From NCBI GenBank assembly GCA_040954595.2, contig CM082579.2:8494001-8558000 (forward strand): DNA of 64,000 nt, written 5' to 3'. The notes below the pieces were generated by a model, which worked only from the letters and a program-made list of their open reading frames with translations, ran no database searches and had not been told where the DNA came from. The position numbers were made by a program, and so were the translations under genes. Below are positions 1 through 12,700 of the stretch, piece after piece (positions within the stretch are counted from its first letter, which is position 1; each line of letters begins with the position of its first letter). This DNA is from Balanoglossus misakiensis. Lineage: Eukaryota; Hemichordata.

Positions 1-1000
1 TAATCACACACACTACACAACAACAGAAGACCGTCGAGTGGTGATCCTGGCTTAGCTAGCTGCAGATACCGTACGGTTGTGAGTGGACGGCAAATAAGCG
101 TACCAACATCCAGCAGGGTTCTGCAGCTAGCTAGACCAGGTTTTTCTAAAGTTTACTTTGCGTTTTAATTTGCCAAAACACTGTAAGTGTAAATGTGTAA
201 GGGCGGTAGCATGTATCATCATCTTTCCAGAATGCAAAAGTTTGGGCATTGCAAGGCCATCCTATCAAAAGAGAGCTGTGATTGTCTTGTTTACGCCAAG
301 TCAGACACCTTCCCATTGTTCCTCCCATGAGAATCTTTTGTTTACCGTGCGTTACGTCGGTAAAAACAAAACAGCATCATTCGTTTTCCGGGAGTTGTAC
401 GTCACACATTTTGTCACACCCCCTCCCACTGCCGATGGATTGTGGGAATTGACTTTATCAACTTACCTTGTGTTGGGCCTCTGTTCTGTCCGTCTCGCAC
501 TCACCCAGACTGTGTGAATTTCAGAGAAATCGAGACTACTACTATTTCACTTCTCAAAATTCATGCTATCTACGAACTTTACGAAGACCTTCATTCCGCC
601 AGCTGACCATTTCAAAAGATGCATTTTGCGCCAGGTCATCGCGCAGAACAGGTCATTGAGTACCTAGCTTGGTGGGTTTTTTTGCTGGTATAAAATATTC
701 CCTAGATTCGTCGACTTTAATCATAGACCCTCGAGGGTCTATGCTATAATCCATTCCTACAAGTATAAAATTAATGGGAATTTCTTTATCTGTAAAAACA
801 TGTTGGCTACTACATTATGGCTACTATACTATTCATTTCTTGTGCAAACTTTCCACTGTACCGTAGTTAGAATCTGGGAAAACAAAGTCAAGACAAAAAC
901 GGTGAATTAAAATCTTGACTTCAGTATTTCTTTCTTTCATACATTCATTCATTCTGACACTAAGAACTACAAACCAATATTCTGAGCAAGCAGGATGCTT
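1..1000. other. Window start; no supported gene
   Basis: Only short ORFs are present (the longest is 119 codons at 158-517, plus strand) with no recognisable domain. A perfect 22-bp palindrome lies at 722-743. I cannot tell whether this is intergenic DNA or the flank of an unseen neighbour. Confidence 0.5.
722..743. repeat. Perfect 22-bp palindrome
   Basis: CATAGACCCTC is followed directly by its reverse complement GAGGGTCTATG, with no spacer, beyond the 3' end of ATRX. No function is evident. Confidence 0.8.
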
Positions 1001-1008
1001 TAAAAATC

Positions 1009-2707
1009 TTTATTGGAACTAAACATATAGTAATACTTCAATGATAAACGTGGCTTTCGCTCACTGTTTTACACTTTCACAGTCTGATATCTGAAATTGT
1101 ACAATATAACTTATACAAGACAGGGGAAAAAAGTGTGAATAAAACATTTTCTGATTTATGAATAGGACTGGCAGTAGGGTCCTTAAAGATCTCTTTCTAA
1201 GTTAACTGTAATACATGAAATAGCAGAGTCATCTGCCGTGAATATAGAGAAACTAATGTCCAACTTCAGACAACTCTAAACAGGTAGTGTTTTCAAGATT
1301 ACCAAAGTCTGCTGTTGTGCGCTAGTTCTGACCACTGTTCCTTCTGTACTCAAACCATATCACCCCCATCTCTCTGCATAATGATCAAACCCGTTCTATC
1401 TAACACCACATGGACTGTTCCAAACTGTGAAGGGTCAAGGTGATTTAATATACCCTTTCACAACCACTTTTTGGTATAACCCTATTGTTTTCTATATTAT
1501 GATTACATAGAAAAATAGGATGCATTTGTTCTTCAGAGCTCTCTTTGGTACTACAAGCCACGCCATTGCAAATTGTTTAAGTCGTCTACGCAAGTTGGAG
1601 AAGACCATGTTTACAACATTTGTAGATTTACAATGCATGCACAGACATTGATAAGAACCTATATGTGCTGAAATATTACTGACTGCCATATGCTATGCTG
1701 AGTTTTCAAGTTTTGTTTTAAAAATAAATACCAGAAACTTCAACAGCATTTTTAACTCATCACAAAGTAATAAAAAACTTGACAGATAACCAACAGCTAT
1801 ATTGCAAGCTCTGTAAATCAAAAGGTAAGGTGACCAGCAACTCACACATATACATGCGATGAGAAATATTCACCTGCAAGTTCTTCAAAATAACTTTAAT
1901 AATACTGGCATAATTAAAACTGGACAACAGTGGAAATATATTTATTGGGTCACAGTGCTAATAACGCCCTGCATGAGTAACTTTTCTTGAACGGGTCAAC
2001 AAAGAATTTGAAGATGATGTGAAAATGTCACACAAATGTCTATATAAGCAATAGTAAGAGAGCAATGACAGCTTTTATGAGACAGTAACCAAATAAGCTT
2101 GACTCCAAGTCAATCGTCCTGTTTTTCTACCTGTATTTTTTAAACTGAATGATGGCTCTTTTTTTAATGTCCAGTACACTTCTGCATCGCTTGCTGTGAA
2201 GTAACGCAAAATCAGGAAACAGGCAATTCAAAATGGATGGCAAAAACATAATACACAATGTGAGCAGACAAATATTCACCGCATTTGCATTGTATGTACC
2301 CCACACCTGCAAAAGACATAGCTGTTTTCTTTCACAGGGTATACACGTCCTGACAGTCACACTGGTTATGAAAAAAAAATTAAATCCTGTCAGTATATAT
2401 AAGAAAATAAATATTTATACACCATGCAAATACCCGACGATGCTTTAATTAAGACTGTGATCACAGACTGCAATCGATTTTCCCACGATTCCTCATCAGC
2501 TGAAAAAAGACAGCTGCTCACGGTGCTCATAGAACGGAAATTGTCCATGACAAACAAAAGACAAAACAAACGATGCCATCGGACATGATCAGCCAAAAAT
2601 ACACATAATAAATATTATATGTTTTCAATGATGCTTATTAATAAGATGTTACATTAAAAATTTCTTTACAATAATATTTTTTTGTGAGTTTGTGTAGAAA
2701 CTAGACT
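1009..2707 (-). other. ATRX: ATRX 3' UTR with candidate poly(A) signals
   Basis: This is AT-rich sequence downstream of the ATRX stop with no supported ORF. AATAAA on the minus strand occurs at 2707-2712 (overlapping the stop codon), near 1938 and at 1009-1014. The last, followed by AT-rich DNA, is a reasonable distal cleavage signal. Which one is used cannot be told from sequence. Confidence 0.5.
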
Positions 2708-3677
2708 TTATTCTATTGTTCCACCGTCTTGCGGCTGAGAGGTGCTACCGCTGGTACTCTGTTGTGCTGCTGCTGGCCACACCGACTGGAGAATCTCTCG
2801 CACGGTGGCGCCGAAGTTGCTGTTCCTGGGCATGGTGCCGGCCGCTTGGTGGGACACGTTGCTGGAGTACGGGTTCTGCTGAGACAGGGCGTAGTGGGCC
2901 TGCAGTCGGCGGATGTGATCTTCGCGCTGCTGAGACAAATTACAAACACACATTAGACAGTGGGGAGAGGTCAACAAACTGTGCGGGTCATAGAACGGCA
3001 TGAGCATTGTATGGCAGAACAGTGTTCTCCCTGGGATTTTAGGAAAGCAGTACGGCTAATTTGCACAACAATGCAATCATTTGTTATGTTAATTCAGTTC
3101 TATTGTCTTCAAATAATTACAGAGTGGTGGCCACCATGCTTTAGTTGCTCTGGGGAGAGCAGTGCAGAGTCAGGATTGCCTTTCACATAGCGTGCAACCT
3201 GGTGGTTCGATGTCACCAGTCGTGCAAAACTCAACTCGTACTCGAGGCGTACTTACCATGAAAGGCTGAAGGTATCCACGTTGCTGGGTCTGCAGTATCC
3301 TCTCACCACTAGACAACAAACTAGCACCGTTGTTGAGCAGTCTCTGCAAAGGTCAGCAGAATTACAAACAACGTTTATAGACTGCGGAAAACAGAGACTG
3401 AGTACTTTGTATTCAGTACCCATTCATAAAATTTCCCCTCTTCAGTTGAAAATGTATCTCTTGAACTCCCGATGGTATAAACGCGTGTAAGGGCAGAGAA
3501 TGATGTTGACTACTTGGTCGCGGCTTATTCACTTGCGCACACTGCCTACGCGTAATTTTCTTGTCTATTTCGAGCAACACGCCCTCTCATCTCAACTCAA
3601 CACTGAGCTACACAACAAAACAGTTATTTTTTTTTACCTGTAAATTCTGGTACATCTGATTACTGGAGATCATTTGC

Positions 3678-3715
<38 letters not shown>

Positions 3716-6700
3716 CTGCAACAAGAGCCTCTGTTGCTGCATCCACCTCATGGCCAGCTCCGGATCGACCGCAGGCCGCTGTACCCGCCCTTCCTTTTCG
3801 GCGTTGTATTCGGACCACGCCGCCTGCCGTTCCTCCTCGGACAACTCTTCAGACACGATGTTCTCCAGGAGGGAGTCGTGCTCGTGAAACTTCAAGATCC
3901 ACTCCTTCTTGGAGGTCAGAAGTTCAGCGAGGATGTAATCCTGAGGTCCGAAGTAAATACAGGTGGCAAAAATAAAAATCAGAAAAAATCATTGAGTCAA
4001 CACTTAATGGTATACAGTCACCTCTAATTTACATAATTATGTCTATATATGGTCAAAGGGCGTGTCCAAGTGTTTGAATGACCATGTGGTGGCACACTTT
4101 TCTTCAGGTGTGCAACCCACAGAAAATCTGTGATTTGCTATTTTAAATACAGTCAAACCCCTCTTAGAGGCCACCCCTATATATATATAGTGGCCACTTT
4201 GTTACAGTCCCTGTGCAATTCACATGTGTGTTACCGGTAATTAACCTGAGTTACCTCTATATAAAGGTCACCTCTCTATAAAGGCCAGTTTTGGAAAGTC
4301 TCTTGACTGGCCACTATAGAGAGATTGACTGTATCACCTTTCTCAATAAGCTTATAAATGAAGAAAATGTCACACGGTGTGCTGAGATATCCCTTTATCA
4401 TAATGGACTTTTTTTCTTCCTACTTACTTTTGGCAACATGGGCGTTGGCTGTTCCTCCTCCGGATTGTAGACATCTGGATTGAAGTGGTAGAGTTCAGAC
4501 AAATCGGCGGAGGTGAAGTGCCGGCTAATTTGGTGCTCATCGACGACACGCTGAGCCAGGGACTGTTTGGTAACCTGATGAAGAAATAGTGAAACAATTT
4601 TGAGATGTACATGTGGTGACACAGTAAACAGTTCATACTCCCATACTTTACACGCACTAACTTTGCAATATTTGTAGGACTGATGACTTAATTAGGTCAC
4701 TGACTATTCATGAAGTCTGACCTTACCTGTCTTTCATAGATCTTCTCCTCCATTGTACCCTAGAAATAAAACATTTACATACTATCAATGTTTGACATTT
4801 GTAAACCCTCCCTTTTTTGACGCAAGATCAACACTTTCCAAAGCTTGTCACGTCCATAACAGTGCTCTACAAACAAAAAGTATGACAATGTTTAACGCAA
4901 AAAAAAACATCCATTTTCCACCCAGTCAGCACCATGTCAAATATGGCGTGTCTCATGAATTGGTCGACTCAAGTTAAATTTTTCAAAGGCTTTCCACCAA
5001 GAGCTCTAGGATTGGTACCCCCTGGGCATTTCCTCTAACTCTAATCCTAATTAATGGATGGGATGAAAAGTACAGGTGGCAAATGTCCGGGGTAACAGTT
5101 ATAATACCCAAGGAAGTCCCTTCAGTGAATTCAACACTGGGTCTTTCTATGGAGCCTGTGATCTTTAATGGAAGTTCTCACAGAATACACAGATACGCAA
5201 AATCAACAGAAGATCCAGACTTAACCACAGACTGCCTCTCGGATCAAACCTACCTGTGCCAGAAACCTGTATACATAGCAGGCTTTCACCTGTCCGAACC
5301 TGTAGACTCGGAATATGGACTGCACATCATGAGTGGGGTTCCACGAGGCGTCGAAGATGATGACACGATTGGCTGCGACTAAGTTGATACCCAGTGAACC
5401 AGCCTTTGTTGAGATCAGGAAAAGCCTGGCCCTAAAACGTAATATGTTTTATATTTTAGAGTTTGGGAAACTGTGCTAACTTGCTTTGGAATGCCTATTC
5501 AGCATGTTTTTATTTAGCTCAGCTAAATCCTACAGGACTTATTTCCCAAAACACAAGAAAGGGCTCAGTTTTCAGAGTAGCTTGGCGCTTTTACCCCATC
5601 ACCTTGCCAGAAGTACATGTACATGTACTGTCTCTCAGGTACAAAACACAACAATAGATATGCAAATATGCTGTCCAAAAAACATCAGGCCAATTTATTA
5701 TTTTGTAGACTAACTTTCATCTACACAGGAAGACTAACCTTAAATTTGTAGGATCGTTGAAATTCTCACACCACCTCTTTCGGTTCTGAGCATTTGTTGA
5801 GCCATCCATTCTGTAGTAATCAATGTTTTTCACCCATGCACCATTCCCACATTTCTGTCACAGCAAAAAAAAATACACAACAACAACCATTATTTTGATG
5901 TCTAACTTTTGCAAATGTTGATCTGCCATCTTTGATGTTTGATTACCAAATCTACCTACCCCCACCCCCACCCCCCCCCCCCCCACCCTTGCCCCAAAAG
6001 GTTAACTTTCAGACTCACTTGCAGTATTGGGTCTGGCTCCGCATCCTCCTTCCCCGCATCCTCTGCTTTCTTCTCTATGTACTCCAAGAAGTCTTCAATT
6101 ATGTCCAGGGAGAGCAGGCTTTGACTGAACACTAGGCTGTGGAATCAAAACAGAGAAGCATACCACTGAAATGGTTAATGCTGGACTGAGGACATCAATG
6201 GGGGTTTCTCTATAGTATCCCTGCAGTGGTTTTCTTGCTAGTATGACTGGGTGTGCCAAAGAGCAATTCGTTGTAACGACTGGGGGGAAACCAACACTTA
6301 CTGGCTTTAGCCCATAACTGAAATTCACCCACTCTATCACACTCAAATGAAGTAATATTTTGATATCACTTGAACAAACATGCCCCCTCAATGTCCATAA
6401 CTTACACTTTGTCGCCAATTTCCTCCGACAGTTTCAGAACCTCCAGCAGCAGGCACAGTTTGCCGCTGCGGTCCACGTTGAAAGCATCCTCCTCCTTGAC
6501 ATGCTCGCTGTACCACTCATTATCTTGTCTCTCAGTCAATTCAACCAGTTCTTCTATTCAATGGATGGGAGGAAAAGCAAGGATGCACAAAGGTTAGGTC
6601 ATATGCTACATGTAAATGTACAAGATGTAAATACGGAACGTCTGTGTCCATCCCTAGATTCCCACTCCACTTATTCATCGAGACTCTCTCCAACATGTAT

Positions 6701-9700
6701 GAACTACAAAATCTATGGTGGTCGTGCTTTTTTCTCATAAGCGGCCCCTAAACTGTTTTCAGTGCAATAGTTTTGTTTCAGAGTTCACCTTGATGCAGCA
6801 CAATTGAGCGTTTTGTTTGAGAGGTTCAACTACAAAATCTCCCTCTACATTGAGAGGCCAGGCGGCATCACCTTCCCCCCCTGGACCCTTTACCTTTTTC
6901 TTCTACGGAATCGCCATCCTTTTTGTCACCCTTGGCCCGCCTGGATCTGCTCTTCCAGGAGTTTACCACTTCAACACTGCTGTCCGAGTCGTAAGACTTG
7001 CCTTTCCCGTTCGATCTGCAGACGGGAAGAAACAAAGCCATCACAAACAAAACCCAAACAGTGAAATACACAACTTTTTTGGGTGACAAATCAGAGAAAA
7101 TGGACAATTATTAAAGTACACCGACAACTTACTTCGATTGGCCAACCTCCACGACACTGCTGTCACTGTTGTAAGTCTGGGCGCTGGAGTCTTCGTTGTC
7201 GTCATCATCATCGATGAAGTCATCCATGGAGTCAGAATCATAATACTTAGCCTAATTAAAATAGACAACGCAAGAGAGAATGTTCAGCCAATGCTGTATA
7301 CATGTACATCTCAGTCGCAAATCCCTAAAACCCATTCACCCGAAGGTTCCCTCTATGGAGGTGCAGGTTTACCACAGAACAATCGATTTGGACCGAACCA
7401 TGGTGGTGAAAGGGTTAACCTCTAACACCACAGCATTGCAGCTTAGCCCCAGAGGATCAAAGAACATGGATGCTTTCCTACAGGCTGCTGTTGATACACA
7501 GAATAAATAATGAAAAAAAAAGTTACATAACATAGCTTTTATCGTAAATTTGTTAATCATAAAGCTACCGGGATTCGTGACCTAATAGCGACCAACTAAC
7601 GTACCCTGTTCTGATCCCGTATCGTTCCGAGTCTCAAAATGTGCGGATGGGTCCAGATCCGCATGAACATGTGGTAGTCGGAAAAGAGGCCAGTACCAGT
7701 ACTGCCAGATCCACTGTTGCCCGAAATCGCCGACATCTTCTGGAGATACTGCTCGTACAGCTTGATCTGGACATCGGACAGCCTCACCGAGATCACGTAC
7801 TCGTGTTTCGGCGGCAGGAACTTGGTCAAGGCCGTGTAGTCCTTTCGCTGCGGTAAAAGAATAACAACACACTTGCTGAGGGGGCGCACTGGGAAATATT
7901 GTTGAAAGATTCATGGGTATGACTAGCAACAGAACTGAATATTAATGAGCATGAATATTAATGAGCTACCAGCAAGAACCCTGTGAACAGTGATGCTTTC
8001 ATGACTGACCTGCACGCAACCGGACAACAAATCGTGCAAGACGTGGGCGCGTTTCTTCATCAGTTTGACGTCGTGCGCCGTGGAATCTGCGTGCTGTCCG
8101 TTGCTGATTGGGTTGCCAAAGCGATTTGCAAACTCCTTTTTCGTACCAAGCAGTTTGGGTTTTACGAAGCTGACCATGCAGTGGTCTGCAAATGACACAG
8201 CGTAAAAAGGAAGTCCTATGATTAATTGTACAATTTCATCAATTCACAAGAATGTTTAAAGATTGACACTTCATGTTGGTACGAGTGGCTGAAATACTAT
8301 TTCCGGGACTTGAAAACTAGAAAAAAAAACTTTTTCCGGAATGTACAAGGACCTTCCACAGCGTGATTTAAAGTTCTCTTTTCTCTTCAAATATTACTGA
8401 AACAACACAAGTGAGACCCTTACACTCAAAGAGGTTGTTCTGGAGTGGGGTGCCTGTCAGACAAATCCTCCTCTTTGTTCTGACGCTGTTCAAGGCCTCG
8501 GATATGGAGGTGGAGTCATTCTTCAGGATATGTCCTTCGTCACAGACAACAATGTCAGGACCTTGAAACAAAAAATACACATGTTTATAGACCATTAATG
8601 TCTTGGCTTGTAAAAACACCAAAATATATTTGTTACATAGGAAATCAATTTTCTCTAGGCAATGGTTGACAGATGTCAAAAGGAACTGCATACAAAGTAT
8701 ATGTCATACATCCATTAGCCTATAATTGTGCATTTGGTGAAGATTCCAAACACGGTTACATTTATATAAGCAGACTTTTGATTGAAAAATTTTGTGTTTA
8801 TCAGCAATGTGTATTCTACTTATACTTTAACTTTATTAACAACACCGTGAGCAATAGGAAATGCTAACGAATTAATGCCTTCATTGCCTGTTCCCCATCC
8901 TTTGCCTGTTCAAGTCCTTCAAATTCTGGCAAGGGGCTGCGATCTCCCCACAACCACACCTTCCCATCCCCCCCCCCCCCTCCCTCCCTCCCTGGTGAAT
9001 TCCACCCCTTACCTGGGTCAACAAGAGTCTCGTGAAATATCCTTTTCAGGTTCTTCTTCTTCACGCGGGATGCCTTCGACAGCATCCTGTACATATCGTA
9101 GCCCATGATCATGATTCCCCCGTCTTCGTGCCACGACTCCAGGGTGTCCGCCCGCTTCCAGTTTTCCTTCACGCTCGCCATTTCAAACACCTACCGGTTC
9201 ATGCAAGACAACGTGTGTCACAATTTAGTGGAGGAGAACACATTCCGTTTGCTGGCTTTTCTTCGCTCTTTCGGACGCTATTCAGTGGAACTGATGATGA
9301 TGCTATAACACAGAACTTTATGCCACATTGGAACTTTTTTTTCTGTTTTCCATGGTTTTAAAGGTTAAATAAACAAGTGAATTTGTCAACATTCCAGGTG
9401 CATCAAAGAGAGCAGTGGGATAATTCTCCAGGCCTTCAGTTGTTTAACCTGTTCTCCCTATTCTCCCATGTCAAGGTCGAACTGTGCCACAGAAAACAAT
9501 AGATTTGGACCAAACCATGGTGGTGAAAGGGACAACAATAAACACCAGGGGTAAGTGAACTACAGCGTGATGCCAGCAGCGGACAGCTTACAAATTTTAC
9601 AAGACAGCGTTACCTCAACCCTGTGCTTTGGTTCCAGCCACATGGTGCACTCGTTCACCCAGTTGTAGACGGTGTTCAGGGGCGCCACAACCAGCACGGA

Positions 9701-12700
9701 ATGAACCTTGCAGACCCTATGCGTTAACAGCGTATGCACAAACGTGAACACCTGAATTGGAAGAAACAGAGCGTGAATAGGCCATTTTCATGATGACCCC
9801 TACATGACCGTACATATCCTCTTACTTTTGTGGGTAAGAATCATTCAAACCTCATACAAAAACTCTACAGTTGCATCTGGGAAGTACCAGGATGTAAAGA
9901 TATATAGAGTAAAATCATTAAAATGTATGCATTCTTTTGAGGTGACCATCATTACGATGCAAGTGTTCGAAATGCCAAAAGTTAAAATATTCTACGCAGA
10001 AACGAGACACTGCCGTTTTCATTAAACTGATAGTAACGCATGTGCTGTAACGTACATATCACAAAACACTTGGCAGTTTTTTTTTTTACACTTACAGATA
10101 ATGTTTTACCCAGTCCCATACAATGGGCCAGAATACAGCCCCCGCCAGGTTCCTTCTTCAGCTTCTCCAGGGATTCTACGCAGGAGTCCCACAGGAATTG
10201 CACTGCGTCCACCTGGTGAGGCTTTAGCTTCCGCACCAGGTGCTTATTGACGGCCACCAGGGGCTCTTTGGTTTCGGGGTCCGACTCCAAGGTCAGCTGA
10301 GTTGTGATGGGGCACTTCTGCGGAGAAGATTCGTCGTCAACCTGGATGACCTGTTGTTGGAGGGGGACAGAAAACTCCTCGTCATTAATAGCACAGGACT
10401 GTTGAAACTTGCAACACCCTCTAAAAGTAGACAAACACTGTAGGGGGGGGGGTTATCTTGACGTACTGGCTGCTTCATGTATATGCTGCACAAAAATCTT
10501 GATATCGCAGTCTGTTTTGTACATTTAATGCCTGGTACGGTTACGAGTACATCATTAGGAAATCAGCCATGGATAAAATTGGTAACATTTTCACTTACCT
10601 CTCTCCTCCTCTGCGCAATTCTCTTCCTCCTCTCTTCTTCCTCTTTGGCGGCCTTGATGGTTTCGTCTTCCAACTTACTACTGGCAATCAGCTTGCGGAT
10701 CTTCTTTCTGCCTTTTCCTTTTTTCTTCCCGTCTTGACTGCTGTCTGAATCATCCTGCGGACATGCATAAGAAAGCCTTGAAATACTTCCAGTTGCCTTT
10801 GTGTCAACACCATGTTTGTTTAGAACATCTGAGAAATCGAAACGCAAAATATCTGCTGTCCTTTTAAAACAATAAGAACTCTGTGACCGGAACCATCAGA
10901 TCAGAACACAGCCTCACCTCATCGGAACTTCCAGAGTCTGAGGAATCCCTGGCCACTTTGATCCGCCGTCGTTTCTTCCCCTTCTTGTAGCTGCGCTTCT
11001 TGTCTTCCGAGTCCGACTGGGACTTCTTGCCCCTGCGGCCACGCCTAGACTTCCGGGTGCGTCTCTTGCGCTTGAACGAGTCTCCGGAGGACACGCTGCT
11101 GTCGCTGAGGGACGCCGACGATTCCTCCGACTCCTCCTCGGAACTGAAGGAGGAACCCTCGGAGGAGTCACTCTGTTTCCGTTTCTTGGTTTTCTTCTTC
11201 TTGTCCGAGTCGCTGTCGCTCGACTCCGACAACTTCACGGCCAGCAGGCGGTTGCGTTTCAACTTACGGGCCTTTTTAGGACTGACAACTTCTTCGCTGT
11301 CGCTGTCGCTGCCACTGCCGCCGGACGAGTCTGTTCCGTCACTTTTCGGCGCCTTCTCTTTCTTCGCCGTCTTCTTCTTCTCCTTCTTCTTGCCGATCTC
11401 CTCCCCCGACGAAGAGCTGTCGCTGTCACTGCCCTCCCTCTCCTTTTTCTTCCCGGCTGCACTGTCCGAACCGTCGCTGCTGTCCAGACTGTCCTTCTGC
11501 TTGAACTTCAATCGATCGATGTCCGAATCATCGTCATCGACACCATTGTCCAGCACGCCGTCCGAGTCGATCAGGCTCTGATCAGAATCGCTACCCTCGG
11601 CGCCTTTCTTCTTCTTGGGCTTATCGGTTACGCTTCCACCCTCTGGAGCTTCCGAATCCGACCCAGAAGAGCTACTTGAGCTGCTGCTCTCGGAAACCTT
11701 CTTCTTCTTTCCTTTGCCTTTCTTTTTGGCTTCAGCGTCAGCGTCCTTCTGCAAGTTCTTACTGCTATCCGACTCTAGACCCGCTTCTGTCGGAAGATCC
11801 TCGTTGCTCAGTTCGTCCTCAGAGTTGTTGGACTTGCTTGCTGCATCGCTATCATCCTCCCTCTTTTTCTTCTTCTTCTTCGACTTGTATTTATTTTTGG
11901 CGTTCCTTTCCAGGCAGTCGATTTCTTCCTCGAGGTCAGAATCATGGTCGGAAGAGTGTGGCTCCCCGTCCTTTTCCTTCTTGTCGGGTTTCTTCTTCTT
12001 CTTCTTCAGGTCGGGACTTTTGGGAAACTGTATCTCGGGATCAGAGTCGTCATCCCCCATTTCGCCGGCTTTCTTGGAGTCGCGTTTCTTCTCCTTTTTG
12101 CCAAACTGGAGCCGAACTTTGGTCTTTCTCCTTCGGCTATTGTCCAAGTCACTGGAGAAGTTCCCAAAGCTGGAATCTGAGTCACTCTTTGCTTTTGCTT
12201 CCTCATCATCATCATCATCATTGTCGTCATCGTCATCGTCATCATCGCTGCTTCCTGCGGCGGCCATGATTTCGTCCAACAACGCTTTCTCACACTCGAT
12301 ATCAAGCCGGCTGCGCTTCCCATCCGAAGTGGAGGGCTGAGGCTCATCCTCTTCTCCCTCCTCCTCCTCCTCCTCCTCCGTACCTGCCCCCCGTTTCCGT
12401 TTCCCCCCGTGTCCACCTTTACCCTGTTTGCCGGACTTTCCCTCGTACTTCTTCAGCTGCAGCTCCAGCATCTTGGCCTTGGCTCGGATGTCCTTCAAGG
12501 CGCTGCGCAGGTCGCCGACGTCGCCCCCTCCTTTCTCGGAGCCGTGTTTGATGATGACATTCCTCTTCCAAATTTCCACCGCCTCGTTCTTCGACTTGCC
12601 GGCCTCCTTCTTCCGGATGACCTGGCCGATGCGCCGGGTGTCGCTGGCCAGCCTCTCCACTTCCTCGGTGATGGACTCCGCGTCGGAGAATGAATCCGAG

